Positions 47,499-56,387 are shown, counted from the stretch's first letter. The stretch: 64,000 nt of DNA from Parabacteroides johnsonii DSM 18315 (GCF_025151045.1 NZ_CP102285.1:1364001-1428000), one strand, 5' to 3'. The notes: generated from the letters alone by a model not told the origin. Translations and numbers: made by a program.

Positions 47499-48907
47499 AC
47501 GTCTCTACCTGGTTTTAATTGTTCTGCATCATTGTAGCATAAAATCGCATTTACCAAAGTCGCGGCGAGGTTGCTACCGCCTTTCCGTCCTTCGATGATG
47601 AGTTTAGGAATAGAGACAAACGGCTTTACCATGTGTTTGGATTCCTGTACGTGTACGAAACCGACAGGAGCGGCAATGATGCCGGCGGGAGTGGCTTTCC
47701 CTTTCCTTGTCAGGTCACAAAGTTCCATTAATGCGGTCGGCGCATTGCCGAATACATATAGAGCGCCGGGATGTTCCTGTACGGCAAGCCGGATGCCGGC
47801 CTGTGTGCGGGTGATCCCTTTTTCTGTTGCAAGTTGTACGGTGCGCTCGTCCTGCAAATAGCATCTCACTTCGATTCCCATACGCTGCAAAGCTCCTTTG
47901 CGGATGCCGGAAGCAGCCATTGTGACGTCTGTGATGATGGTGCGCACCTCCCCCCGGCTGAATTTCCCGTAAAGGGAAGCCACCGCGTGATCGTCGATCC
48001 GTAGGATATTTTCCATATCGAAATCGGCTGTCGTGTGGATGGCATGGAGCAAAGCCCATTTCTTGTCGAGCGGTATTTCTTTGTTCTTGAGTTCTTTCTC
48101 GATGGTGCGGAAGCTGCGGATCATGATGTCCTGGCCGATCCCGACATCTGTTTTCATCTTGATCTCTCCATAATAGCCGCGTGGTGTGATGAATTTACCG
48201 TCGGCCTCATATGACTGCGAGTTCCCGATCAGGATGACAGTGAACATGTCGACCTGTTCAGGGTCGAACTCTGCCAGCGTGGTCAGGTTGACGACCTGCT
48301 CTTCGCGTCCGGCCTGACGGACATAGCCGACCGGTGTTTCGGGGGCACGTTCTTCGAGGAACAGCTCCTTGAGACGATGCAACTGCCAGTAGCGCCCTTC
48401 GCTTTTCGGATTGTAGATGGCTGTCACGAAGTCGCCGATAGCGGCGGCCCGTATGCGTTTTTCGATCCGTAGCCAGGGAGTCATCAGGTCGGAGAGGGAG
48501 ATGATACAGAGATCATGCCCGATAGGTGCTCCCAGAAGCGAAGCTGCTTTTTGGAACGCACTGATACCGGGCACTACCTCGATCTCCACTTGCGGCGCCT
48601 CTTTCATCGCTCGCATTTCATATATCAACGGGGCCATCCCGTAGATTCCGGCATCACCAGAACTGATCACTGTCACTGTTTTACCTTCCGAAGCGTATTT
48701 GTAGGCCTCTTCGGCACGTGCTTTCTCACGCTTCATCCCGGTATCGATACATTGGGCATCCGGACGGATTATATCCTGTATAAACTGGAAGTAATAATTG
48801 TATCCGATGATCACATCCGACTGCCTGATGGCAGATAACGCTGCGGGCGTTATGTCTTCGCGACTTCCCGGTCCGATGCCGGCAACAGTAATTTTCCCTT
48901 TGTTCAT
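47495..48907 (-). CDS. Fused precorrin-3B C17-methyltransferase (CbiH/CobJ) and precorrin-8X methylmutase (CbiC)
   Basis: The N-terminal CbiH part (about residues 1-245) has VAGIGPGSREDITPAAL near 8-24, SSGDAGIYGMA near 80-90 and YNPKSEGR near 167-174; it performs ring contraction. The C-terminal CbiC part (about 255-470) has the methylmutase signatures HTTADFD near 285-291, TDVTMAASGI near 318-327, FGNAPTAL near 387-394 and PVGFVHVQESK near 418-428. The start is the ATG at 48907. It is the first gene of the operon; a TACCTTTG element lies upstream. No riboswitch is seen in the 48-base gap to the next gene. Confidence 0.94.
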   Translation of the reverse strand: MNKGKITVAGIGPGSREDITPAALSAIRQSDVIIGYNYYFQFIQDIIRPDAQCIDTGMKREKARAEEAYKYASEGKTVTVISSGDAGIYGMAPLIYEMRAMKEAPQVEIEVVPGISAFQKAASLLGAPIGHDLCIISLSDLMTPWLRIEKRIRAAAIGDFVTAIYNPKSEGRYWQLHRLKELFLEERAPETPVGYVRQAGREEQVVNLTTLAEFDPEQVDMFTVILIGNSQSYEADGKFITPRGYYGEIKMKTDVGIGQDIMIRSFRTIEKELKNKEIPLDKKWALLHAIHTTADFDMENILRIDDHAVASLYGKFSRGEVRTIITDVTMAASGIRKGALQRMGIEVRCYLQDERTVQLATEKGITRTQAGIRLAVQEHPGALYVFGNAPTALMELCDLTRKGKATPAGIIAAPVGFVHVQESKHMVKPFVSIPKLIIEGRKGGSNLAATLVNAILCYNDAEQLKPGRDV

Positions 48908-48934
48908 ATGAGCTGTTTGTAAATTAACAGAAAA

Positions 48935-48942
48935 CAAAGGTA
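48935..48942 (-). promoter_or_regulatory. Bacteroidetes -7 promoter element (TACCTTTG) for the cob operon
   Basis: CAAAGGTA on the plus strand is TACCTTTG on the minus strand, 28 bases before the CbiHC start. The leader is too short for a cobalamin riboswitch, so the biosynthetic operon is not controlled like the uptake operon by any element I can see. Confidence 0.6.
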
Positions 48943-48955
48943 CGATTTTATTTGT

Positions 48956-50620
48956 TTAATTTTCCTCTGCGGGCTGATATAAATACCGCTTAATGCTCCG
49001 TTTCGGTGTCTTTTCGAATTCTTCCTGATAAAGCTTGAAGCAGGACACTTTGCTGTAGGCGGGCATTTCGGTATTCAGCTGGTCGATGTTCTGTTGCATC
49101 AGCCCTTCGATTTCAGAGTGTTGGATGCCAGCCTTGTCCACCTGTTCCCAGTCTGGATAGATCAGTGCAACCAGTTTTCCTCCCTGCGAAATGATCAACG
49201 ACTCCGCCACGTACAACATATTGTTCAGACGGTCTTCTATCTCTTCGGGGTAGATGTTCTGTCCGTTGGAGCTTAGGATCATGCTTTTGCTTCGTCCGCG
49301 GATATAAAGGAAACCATCTTTGTCAAGTGTCCCCAAATCACCTGTCCGTAACCAACCGTCGGGTAGCATTACCGCTTTCGTCGCCTCCAGATTCTTGTAG
49401 TAGCCTAACATCACGTTCATACCGCGAACCAGGATTTCGCCTACTTCGTTTTCCGGATCGTTCGAGTCGATCCGGATTTCCATGCGGTCGACGACACGGC
49501 CTACCGAACCTTGTTTAAACGTGTCCCACTGTTCGTAGGAAACCAGCGGTCCGCATTCTGTCATCCCGTAACCTACCGTATAACGGAAGTTGATGGATTT
49601 GAGGAACGTCTCTACCTCTTTATTAATGGCTGCACCGCCGATCACGATTTCGCCGAAGTTTCCACCGAAAGAGGCTTCTAGCTTTTGGGCGATCTTTTCG
49701 CGTACCTTTTGGTCGATGTACGGCACTTTCAGCAGCAATTTGATCAACGGCTTTTCCAGTTCGGGGAAGACCTTGTTCTTGATGATCTTCTCGATGATGA
49801 GTGGCACGGCAAGGATCAAAGCCGGGCGAACCGTCGCAAATGCTTCCGCAATGATTTTCGGACTTGGTGTGCGTGTCAGGAAATGAACGTGGCAGCCTTT
49901 GTTGACGGAGTTCAGCACTTCAAACGCCAACCCGTACATATGTGCCATAGGTAACATACAGACGATGTTGTCCCCCGGATGGATGAACGGCAGGCGGTCG
50001 TAGGCAAACTGCGTGTTGCTCCACAAGCTGCGGTAGGGGATCATGACCCCTTTCGAGAAGCTGGTCGTGCCTGATGTATAGTTCAGGACAGCCAGTTCCT
50101 CCGGGGCCTCGATATGATATTTCACGTCGTTGGCGGTGAAGGAACGGGGGTATTTCTTGCCGAAATATTCGTTGATGCGGTCGCGTACGGTGCGTACCTC
50201 CTTATTCTTGCAGTCGATGATGGAGAAGTTGTCCAGCATCATGAACAGCTTGACATCCGGCATCATCTTTTCGTTCATGTTCTCCCAGTTGCTGGAGCCT
50301 GCCAGTACGGCTTTCGCTCCCGAATGGTTGACGATGTGATGGATATTGTCGGGTTTGAATTCATGCAGGATCGGCACAGCAACAGCTCCGTATGCTAATA
50401 TTCCGAAAAAGCAGATCGCCCAGCTAGAAGAGTTACGCCCGACGATGGCCACTTTGTCGCCTTTCTTGATACCGGCGTGTTCCAGCAGGATGTGGAACTT
50501 CTCTATCCGCCGTGCGACGTCTTTGAAGTGAAAGGTATGTCCGTTGTAATCAGAGAAGGCGGGGAGGTCCCAATGTTCCTTCATGCTTCTCTCTATAAGG
50601 CCCAAGAAACGATTATCCAT
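48956..50620 (-). CDS. AMP-forming acyl-CoA synthetase (long-chain fatty acid--CoA ligase type)
   Basis: Adenylate-forming enzyme of 554 residues. The P-loop is NYTSGTTSFSKGV near 174-186 (the usual second residue pattern TGTP is replaced by TSFS), GGAAINKE near 315-322, YGMTECGP near 335-342, TGDLG near 419-423 and the C-terminal hinge and lysine region (NGQNIYPEEIED near 446-457; KTPKRSIKRY near 538-547). Probably activates fatty acids for lipid metabolism. It lies upstream of and on the same strand as the cob operon, but that operon has its own promoter. Confidence 0.9.
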   Translation of the reverse strand: MDNRFLGLIERSMKEHWDLPAFSDYNGHTFHFKDVARRIEKFHILLEHAGIKKGDKVAIVGRNSSSWAICFFGILAYGAVAVPILHEFKPDNIHHIVNHSGAKAVLAGSSNWENMNEKMMPDVKLFMMLDNFSIIDCKNKEVRTVRDRINEYFGKKYPRSFTANDVKYHIEAPEELAVLNYTSGTTSFSKGVMIPYRSLWSNTQFAYDRLPFIHPGDNIVCMLPMAHMYGLAFEVLNSVNKGCHVHFLTRTPSPKIIAEAFATVRPALILAVPLIIEKIIKNKVFPELEKPLIKLLLKVPYIDQKVREKIAQKLEASFGGNFGEIVIGGAAINKEVETFLKSINFRYTVGYGMTECGPLVSYEQWDTFKQGSVGRVVDRMEIRIDSNDPENEVGEILVRGMNVMLGYYKNLEATKAVMLPDGWLRTGDLGTLDKDGFLYIRGRSKSMILSSNGQNIYPEEIEDRLNNMLYVAESLIISQGGKLVALIYPDWEQVDKAGIQHSEIEGLMQQNIDQLNTEMPAYSKVSCFKLYQEEFEKTPKRSIKRYLYQPAEEN

Positions 50621-50720
50621 AGTGATATAATTTTAAAAAGAACCGGAATATCTGTGAGAATGTTGCAAAGATAGCAAAGAAACGATATGTTTTACGGAAT
50701 GATGGTACAGTTTCATAGGC

Positions 50721-50781
50721 ATGAAATAAAAATTCCATAGGCATGGGACAAAAGTTTCATGCCTATGGAACAGAAATTTCA
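50721..50781 (+). repeat. Three 16-bp ATGrAACaaAAGTTTC-type units spaced 22 bp
   Basis: Units start at 50721, 50743 and 50765; the linkers contain CATAGGC / GCCTATG. They share unit and spacing with the repeat at 37579-37660. They sit between the acyl-CoA synthetase start and the end of the DUF1080 gene, within the likely promoter region of the former. Confidence 0.72.
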
Positions 50782-50807
50782 TGCGGAGGGAATAAATCCG
50801 CGTCCGT

Positions 50808-51461
50808 TTACCATGAAGTGACCGTCACGTTGCGGAATTGTACTTCTTTGCCTTCGCTTTGCAGTCCGATGTAACCTTCCTTCACCTTGTTTGTTCCGGT
50901 GTTCTGGTAAACGCCGTTGATGTAAACCGTGATGACACCGTCTTTTACGAAGATATTAGCTTCGTTCCATTCACCGGCAGGTTTCTCGCTGTTGGCCACT
51001 TTGCGTTCTACCACTGGGAATGCTGGTCTCGGCGTGCCCGGTTTGTTCTGGAACTCGGCCAGGTCCGATCCGTTTAGCAGGACGAAGTCTCCGGCCTTGC
51101 CGGCACACAACTGGCATTCGATTCCGTTAGGGAATGGGTTGGCCGGATCGGCGATCAGGAGGAAAATACCACTGTTCGCTTTCTCTTCGCCGTTTGGCCA
51201 GCGCCACTCGACATGCAATTTATAATTGCCGTATTTTTCTTTCGTGTACATATATCCGAAGGGTTGTCCTGCGATGTTGATGACGCCGTCTTTTACGGAA
51301 TATACCTGTTCGGCAGGGACAGAATTCTTGTCGACAACGAAGTTCCAGCCGGCAAGGTCTTTCCCGTTGAACAACTTAGTTGTTTTCTGTGCACTTGCAT
51401 CACTTCCGAAACACAAAAAGGCGGCAGCCATTACTGCCATCGATAACATTCTTTTTTTCAT
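50808..51461 (-). CDS. Secreted DUF1080 (3-keto-disaccharide hydrolase-type) protein
   Basis: 217 residues with a signal peptide (about 1-24) and a single concanavalin-like jelly-roll domain: LFNGKDLAGW near 30-39, a GIFLLI / GIECQL sheet in the middle and GYIGLQSEGKEVQFRNV near the end, which is the DUF1080 (PF06439) signature. Family members bind or hydrolyse 3-keto-glycosides; substrate unknown here. No dehydrogenase partner lies nearby. It is 25 bases downstream of ettA on the same strand and could be read from it. Confidence 0.9.
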   Translation of the reverse strand: MKKRMLSMAVMAAAFLCFGSDASAQKTTKLFNGKDLAGWNFVVDKNSVPAEQVYSVKDGVINIAGQPFGYMYTKEKYGNYKLHVEWRWPNGEEKANSGIFLLIADPANPFPNGIECQLCAGKAGDFVLLNGSDLAEFQNKPGTPRPAFPVVERKVANSEKPAGEWNEANIFVKDGVITVYINGVYQNTGTNKVKEGYIGLQSEGKEVQFRNVTVTSW

Positions 51462-51486
51462 GGTCTTACAAAATTATTTATTATAA

Positions 51487-53175
51487 TTAATCAACAATAA
51501 GTTTACGATAACGGACACGTTTCGGTTCCACATCGCCCAACTGTTTGCGCTTGTACTCTTCATATTCAGAGTAGGAACCTTCGTAGAACACGACATTCGA
51601 ATCTCCTTCGAACGAAAGGATATGTGTACAAATACGGTCGAGGAACCAACGGTCGTGAGAAACAACCACCGCACAACCGGCGAAGTTCTCCAAACCTTCT
51701 TCGAGTGCTCGAAGTGTGTTCACATCGATATCGTTGGTTGGTTCGTCAAGCAGCAGCACATTCGCCTCGGCTTTCAGTGTGAGGGCCAGATGCAAGCGGT
51801 TTCGTTCACCACCGGAGAGCACGCCGCAGAGTTTTTCCTGGTCGGCTCCCGCAAAATTGAATTTGGAGAGATAGGCGCGGGAGTTGACTTCCTTACCACC
51901 TACGCGGATGAACTCCTGTCCACCGGAAACGACCTGATAAACGGTCTTTTTCGGATCGATGTCTTTATGTGTCTGGTCTGCATAACCGACCTTTACTGTT
52001 TCACCCACTTCGAAAGAGCCTTTGTCGATGCTTTCCATTCCCATGATCATTTTGAACAGCGTGGTCTTACCCGCACCGTTCGGACCGATCACACCGACGA
52101 TTCCGTTCGGTGGTAACATGAAGTTCAGGTCGTCAAACAGCAGTTTGTCGCCGAACGCCTTTGCTACATGCTGAGCCTCGATCACCTTGTTACCCAAGCG
52201 TGGACCATTCGGGATAAAGATTTCCAGTTTGGCCTCCCGTTCTTTCTGGTCTTCGTTCAAAAGAGCTTCGTACGAATTCAGACGGGCCTTGCCTTTTGCC
52301 TGGCGGGCTTTCGGAGCCATATTGATCCATTCCAGTTCGCGTTCCAGTGTCTTACGACGTTTGCTTGCCTGCTTTTCTTCCTGTGCCATACGTTTGGTCT
52401 TTTGATCCAGCCAAGAAGAGTAGTTTCCTTTCCAGGGGATACCTTCTCCGCGGTCCAGTTCCAGAATCCATCCGGCTACATGGTCGAGGAAGTAACGGTC
52501 GTGCGTAATACAGATAACCGTACCCGCATATTGCTGTAAATGTTGCTCCAGCCAATCGATCGATTCGGCATCCAAGTGGTTGGTCGGTTCGTCCAGTAAC
52601 AGGACGTCCGGCTGTTGCAGCAATAAACGGCAGAGAGCTACACGGCGGCGTTCGCCTCCCGACAGCGTATCGACTACCTGATCTTCAGGCGGGCAGCGCA
52701 AGGCGTCCATCGCCCTTTCCAAGCGGCTGTCGAGGTTCCATGCGTCGGTTGCATCTATCTTGTCTTGCAATTCGGCCTGTCGGTTGATGAGGGCGTCCAT
52801 CTTGTCCGGATCTTCGAGCACTTCAGGATCGCCGAACTTTTCGTTTACTTCTTCATATTCTTTGAGGGTGTCTACGATATCCTGTACACCTTCCTGTACG
52901 ATTTCTTTTACCGTCTTGCCCGGTTCCAGTTTCGGGTCCTGCTCCAGATATCCAACGGAATATCCGGGTGAGAAAACCACTTCTCCCTGGTATTCTTTTT
53001 CGATACCGGCAATAATTTTCAGCAATGTAGATTTACCGGAACCGTTCAAACCGATGATTCCGATCTTCGCTCCATAGAAAAAGGACAGGTAAATATTTTT
53101 CAATACTTGTTTTTGAGGCGGAAAGATTTTACTCACGCCTACCATCGAGAAAATAATTTTCTTGTCGTCTGCCAT
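51487..53175 (-). CDS. ettA: ABC-F translation factor EttA
   Basis: Ribosome-associated ATPase that gates translation initiation according to energy state. Two ABC domains: Walker A GLNGSGKST near 38-46 and GPNGAGKTT near 355-363; signatures LSGGERRRVAL near 161-171 and LSGGERNRLHL near 443-453; the ABC-F linker with KRMAQEEKQASKRRKTLERELEWI lies between. DEPTNHLDAESIDWLEQHL is typical of EttA. No membrane segments. 562 residues is the usual length. Confidence 0.95.
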   Translation of the reverse strand: MADDKKIIFSMVGVSKIFPPQKQVLKNIYLSFFYGAKIGIIGLNGSGKSTLLKIIAGIEKEYQGEVVFSPGYSVGYLEQDPKLEPGKTVKEIVQEGVQDIVDTLKEYEEVNEKFGDPEVLEDPDKMDALINRQAELQDKIDATDAWNLDSRLERAMDALRCPPEDQVVDTLSGGERRRVALCRLLLQQPDVLLLDEPTNHLDAESIDWLEQHLQQYAGTVICITHDRYFLDHVAGWILELDRGEGIPWKGNYSSWLDQKTKRMAQEEKQASKRRKTLERELEWINMAPKARQAKGKARLNSYEALLNEDQKEREAKLEIFIPNGPRLGNKVIEAQHVAKAFGDKLLFDDLNFMLPPNGIVGVIGPNGAGKTTLFKMIMGMESIDKGSFEVGETVKVGYADQTHKDIDPKKTVYQVVSGGQEFIRVGGKEVNSRAYLSKFNFAGADQEKLCGVLSGGERNRLHLALTLKAEANVLLLDEPTNDIDVNTLRALEEGLENFAGCAVVVSHDRWFLDRICTHILSFEGDSNVVFYEGSYSEYEEYKRKQLGDVEPKRVRYRKLIVD

Positions 53176-53555
53176 GTTTCAAATTATGTGTATTTATATG
53201 ATCATTTTTCTTCGTGGACAAACTTACGGAAATATCTTCATAGTTCATATATATCGGATGAAAATAGCGTGTATTTTTATCCTTTCTGCCTCCCTTTGTA
53301 TTTGATCGTTAAGGTCAATCGTAGGGATGTATGATTGCCTGTTGTGGTATCGGTTCACCGCAAACACTGCAAATGTGTTCACTATCCTTATCTGGCCGAT
53401 ATTTTGGTTTATATGAAATAACCCCGGTTGCGTAATTGATGAAAACACCCCTTTTCTGTGAAAAGCCGATTTTTTGAAAAAATATTGATTTTCAATTATA
53501 ATCTGTTTTGATATATATTTTTCTAAATGAAAAACAAATAAAAATGCACTCAATA

Positions 53556-53587
53556 TTTGCATGATAAAAATTAATCACATATCTTTG
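53556..53587 (+). promoter_or_regulatory. Promoter of the tRNA-Lys gene
   Basis: TTTG at 53556-53559 and TATCTTTG at 53580-53587 with 20 bases between match the Bacteroidetes consensus, 30 bases upstream of the tRNA. The preceding stretch (53176-53555) contains no gene that I can support. Confidence 0.7.
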
Positions 53588-53617
53588 CACCCGCATTACA
53601 GAAGTAACGCACAGGAT

Positions 53618-53690
53618 GATTCGCTAGCTCAGCAGGTAGAGCACATCCCTTTTAAGGATGGGGTCCTGGGTTCGAACCCCAGGCGGATCA
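53618..53690 (+). tRNA. tRNA-Lys (anticodon TTT)
   Basis: Cloverleaf by eye: acceptor GATTCGC pairs with GCGGATC (one G-T pair), D-arm TAGCTCAGCAGGTAGAGCA, anticodon stem CATCC/GGATG around the loop CTTTTAA (anticodon TTT), variable loop GGGTC, T-arm CTGGG-TTCGAAC-CCCAG and discriminator A. CCA is not encoded. It lies immediately before a terminator and the integrase gene, so its 3' end is a candidate attachment site. Confidence 0.96.
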
Positions 53691-53714
53691 CTGAAACAAC
53701 AAGAAAAATCAAGC

Positions 53715-53756
53715 AAATCCCTGATAATCAGACATTATCAGGGATTTCTTTTTTCT
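53715..53756 (+). terminator. Terminator after tRNA-Lys
   Basis: A perfect 13-bp stem, AAATCCCTGATAA (53715-53727) with TTATCAGGGATTT (53735-53747), is followed by CTTTTTT. Confidence 0.85.
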
Positions 53757-53804
53757 GGCAGCTAGCAGAAAATAGCCGTTTCAAGCATATTATCGGTGGA
53801 TAAA

Positions 53805-53841
53805 TCGTGGGACTAAAATTTAGTTCAAAAAAGTCCCACGA
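53805..53841. repeat. Perfect 10-bp inverted repeat between tRNA-Lys and integrase
   Basis: TCGTGGGACT (53805-53814) and AGTCCCACGA (53832-53841) surround AAAATTTAGTTCAAAAA. It has no T-run, so a protein-binding or recombination role near the element end is more likely than termination. It marks the change to AT-rich sequence. Confidence 0.6.
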
Positions 53842-53932
53842 ATTTGCATCTTTCTCACTGATTCATAGTCTTTTGCATAGACTTACTTTGGAAGAGAATA
53901 CATAGTTTTGTAACTTTAAAAACGATGTAAAA

Positions 53933-55153
53933 ATGGCTCGAAAATCATTTTCTGTATTGTTCTTCATCAAGAAAGGCAAATTATTAAAGAACGGAGAAGC
54001 ACCCGTGTGCATGAGAATCACCGTAAACGGCTGTATGGTAGATATTTCTATCAAAAGAAGTTGTCCCGTAAACCTATGGAATCAGGCAAAAGAGAATTCA
54101 AAAGGCAAAGACCGCATGTCGGTGGAACTGAACCACTACTTAGAAATCACACGTTCCCACGTACACCAAATTTATAGAGAACTGGAAACTTCCGGTAAGG
54201 TTATCACTGTTGATCTTGTTAGAAAACTGTATTATGGTGTGGACGAAGATAACAAAACGCTATTGCAGGTATTCAGAGAGCATAATGAACAAAGCCGTAA
54301 GCTGATTGGAAAAGACTTTGTAAGTAAGACCGTCCAGCGATATGAAACCACTACCCGATATTTAGAAGAATTCATTAAGAAAGAATATCAATTACCGGAT
54401 ATTGCCCTGAATAACTTGGAAGCCAACTTCATTTCTAAGTTCGATGCTTTTTTGAAGATTGAAAAAGGTTGTGCGCAGAACTCCGCTATCACCCGATTGA
54501 AAAATTTGAAGAAGATTATCCGCATTGCTTTGGAAAACGACTGGATAAAGAAAGATCCGTTTGCTTACTATCGCTTCAAACTGGAAGAAACAGATCCTGA
54601 ATTTCTGACAATGGACGAGATTAAAATCATTCTCGCTAAAGAGTTCACAATTAAACGAGTAGAACAGGTACGTGACGTTTTTGTCTTTTGCATTTTTACT
54701 GGCTTGGCGTTCAGCGATGTGAAAGATTTATCACCCGAACACTTGGTAAAAGACAATAAAGGAGAACTTTGGATAAGGAAGAACCGCCAAAAGACCAAAA
54801 TCATGTGTAACATTCCTGTGTTACCTGTGGCAGCTTCCATACTTGATAAATATAAGGATGTGGCAGAGTGTACCGGAAAACTTTTGCCTGTATTAAGCAA
54901 TCAACGCATGAACAGTTATTTGAAGGAAATTGCCGATGTGTGCGGAATTCATAAAAATCTTAGTACACATACCGCCCGTCATAGCTACGCCACAAGCATT
55001 TGCCTTGCAAATGGCGTGAGTATAGAGAATGTTGCTAAGATGTTAGGTCATGCAGATACAAGCGTAACAAAACACTATGCAAGGGTATTGGATCAGAATA
55101 TTTTCAAGGATATGCAAAAAGTAAATAGCTGTTTATCAGAATTAACTATATAA
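53933..55153 (+). CDS. CTnDOT-type tyrosine recombinase (integrase)
   Basis: Site-specific integrase of 406 residues. N-terminal arm-binding domain (about 1-95), core-binding SAM-like domain (about 105-205) and catalytic domain (about 220-400). Catalytic residues: the first box reads FTGLAFSDV, so the usual Arg is replaced, as in IntDOT-like enzymes of Bacteroidetes elements; Lys in KTKIMCN near 284; H-x-x-R in HTARHSYAT near 342-350; and LGHADTSVTKHYARV near 365-379 with the nucleophile Tyr. It would catalyse integration and excision of the element at the tRNA-Lys end. Directly followed by a terminator. Confidence 0.93.
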   Translation: MARKSFSVLFFIKKGKLLKNGEAPVCMRITVNGCMVDISIKRSCPVNLWNQAKENSKGKDRMSVELNHYLEITRSHVHQIYRELETSGKVITVDLVRKLYYGVDEDNKTLLQVFREHNEQSRKLIGKDFVSKTVQRYETTTRYLEEFIKKEYQLPDIALNNLEANFISKFDAFLKIEKGCAQNSAITRLKNLKKIIRIALENDWIKKDPFAYYRFKLEETDPEFLTMDEIKIILAKEFTIKRVEQVRDVFVFCIFTGLAFSDVKDLSPEHLVKDNKGELWIRKNRQKTKIMCNIPVLPVAASILDKYKDVAECTGKLLPVLSNQRMNSYLKEIADVCGIHKNLSTHTARHSYATSICLANGVSIENVAKMLGHADTSVTKHYARVLDQNIFKDMQKVNSCLSELTI

Positions 55154-55175
55154 TAAAGGTAATAGGCAATATAGA

Positions 55176-55222
55176 AAAAGGATTGGGAAGAATGAATTTC
55201 ATTTTCTCAATCCTTTTCTTTT
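55176..55222 (+). terminator. Terminator after the integrase gene
   Basis: AAAAGGATTG (55176-55185) pairs perfectly with CAATCCTTTT (55208-55217), followed by CTTTT. The rest of the gap to 55437 holds no gene; it contains AGACTTGCACAGACT (about 55361-55375), also seen near 56636. Confidence 0.7.
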
Positions 55223-55437
55223 AAGGTAAGTTTTCCAAAACTCAATATGAAGCATTGACAAAGGTAAGTTCCGCATTTAGCCTGTTCAAGTCAGAGCCTT
55301 CGGTTTGAATAAAAATCTTCCTCTCCATTTCATTCCGAGCGTATTTTTATCCAAAGACTTGCACAGACTAAATACTTCACTGGAAAAGTCAATGATTCAA
55401 ATTAAATTCCGAGAAACAATGTTTTTGGCTTGACAGG

Positions 55438-55731
55438 TTACTCTTTCCAACTTTCAAAGTAGTGCTTTTGGAGCAGTTTATCAATATCACTCTGACGGTA
55501 GATGATTTTACCTTTTATCTGGATAAAGGGGATTAGACCTGTATCTCTCCACTCTTGCAGGGTTCGCAAACTGACATTCAGTTTCTTGGAAACTTCATTA
55601 TTAGAAAGAAAGCGTTCCCCGTTCAGGTGGGGCTTGTAATGCTTGACTATAGACTCAATGCCGTTCAGCATCGAATCAAGCGAAGAAATAAATTCTTTGA
55701 CTTGTGGGGTATCTTTATTTATTAATTCCAT
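55438..55731 (-). CDS. Small helix-turn-helix protein (HTH_17 / excisionase type)
   Basis: 97 residues: an N-terminal helical segment and a winged-helix domain (FLSNNEVSKKLNVSLRTLQEWRDTGLIPFIQIKGKIIYRQSDIDKLLQ, about 41-88) of the type found in excisionases of Bacteroidetes elements. It probably binds DNA near the element end and sets direction of recombination; this is inferred from family and place. A CTAGATAG direct repeat lies just upstream (about 55774-55790). Confidence 0.85.
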   Translation of the reverse strand: MELINKDTPQVKEFISSLDSMLNGIESIVKHYKPHLNGERFLSNNEVSKKLNVSLRTLQEWRDTGLIPFIQIKGKIIYRQSDIDKLLQKHYFESWKE

Positions 55732-55792
55732 GATTGAAAGATTGTTTTATTGAAATCTTGATTTCAAGATGGCTAGATAGCTAGATAGCTGG

Positions 55793-56086
55793 CTAGTTAC
55801 GCAGATAGTCACCCAAAGATGAAATGTTAAGTATATCTTTTGCCAGATCATAATCTACATAGAGCCGTTTGGATCCAGCAATAATAAAATACTGGCTACC
55901 ATCTTGCTGTATCTCATAAGTAGCGGGTGAAGCCTGTTTAGTGGTTTCCGATACATATATAATAGAAAGAAGGTACTCTTTATCGCTCCGATAAATGATT
56001 ATCGTAGGATTCAGATTAACGCTTTCCCATGTGCCGACAATGGAAAACAGGTTGAAGGACGGGTAATCTTCTTTAGTTCTTTTCAT
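55793..56086 (-). CDS. DUF3876 protein
   Basis: 97 residues starting at the ATG at 56086 (MKRTKEDYPSF). The family signature is GTWESVNLNPTIIIYR (about 17-32) followed by EYLLSIIYVSETTKQASPATYEI and an ending SSLGDYLRN. DUF3876 proteins accompany helix-turn-helix genes on Bacteroidetes integrative elements; function unknown. It overlaps the next upstream gene by 14 bases, so the two are co-transcribed. Confidence 0.85.
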   Translation of the reverse strand: MKRTKEDYPSFNLFSIVGTWESVNLNPTIIIYRSDKEYLLSIIYVSETTKQASPATYEIQQDGSQYFIIAGSKRLYVDYDLAKDILNISSLGDYLRN

Positions 56087-56387
56087 AAGGCATAATTTGT
56101 TTGGGTGATTGATTTTGTGTTTCACTGTCCGCAATAATTCTTTCAATATCGGAAGACTTGTAAAAAATCTTACTCCCGATTTGAGAATAAGCCAACCGCC
56201 CACTACTTCGGTAATATTGCAGCGTTCGTTTACTAAAGCCCAACAACAGGCAAACTTCCTGACTATCCAGCCAGTTTTCTACTTTCTGGGTATGAGTGTT
56301 ACACAAACTTTCTATCCGTTTGGCAAACTCGGTGAACCGTTCGCAGACACACGAAAAAGTTCTTTTTTCAATGGTTACTACTTCCAT
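56073..56387 (-). CDS. Helix-turn-helix protein (HTH_17 type)
   Basis: 104 residues from the ATG at 56387 (MEVVTIEKRTF); a longer frame reaches 56456. The C-terminal half carries WLDSQEVCLLLGFSKRTLQYYRSSGRLAYSQIGSKIFYKSSDIERII, the same winged-helix type as at 55438 and 58975. Three such proteins in one element is usual for CTnDOT-like elements, where they act in excision or regulation. Confidence 0.85.
   Translation of the reverse strand: MEVVTIEKRTFSCVCERFTEFAKRIESLCNTHTQKVENWLDSQEVCLLLGFSKRTLQYYRSSGRLAYSQIGSKIFYKSSDIERIIADSETQNQSPKQIMPYEKN

Noticed and set aside
48956-50620. Acyl-CoA synthetase as part of the cobalamin operon
   Set aside because: A -7 element lies between the two and there is no functional link; adjacency seems incidental.
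53933-55153. Prophage origin of the integrase region
   Set aside because: No capsid, terminase or lysis genes; the accompanying HTH, RteC-like, BtgA and BtgB genes point to a mobilizable integrative element.
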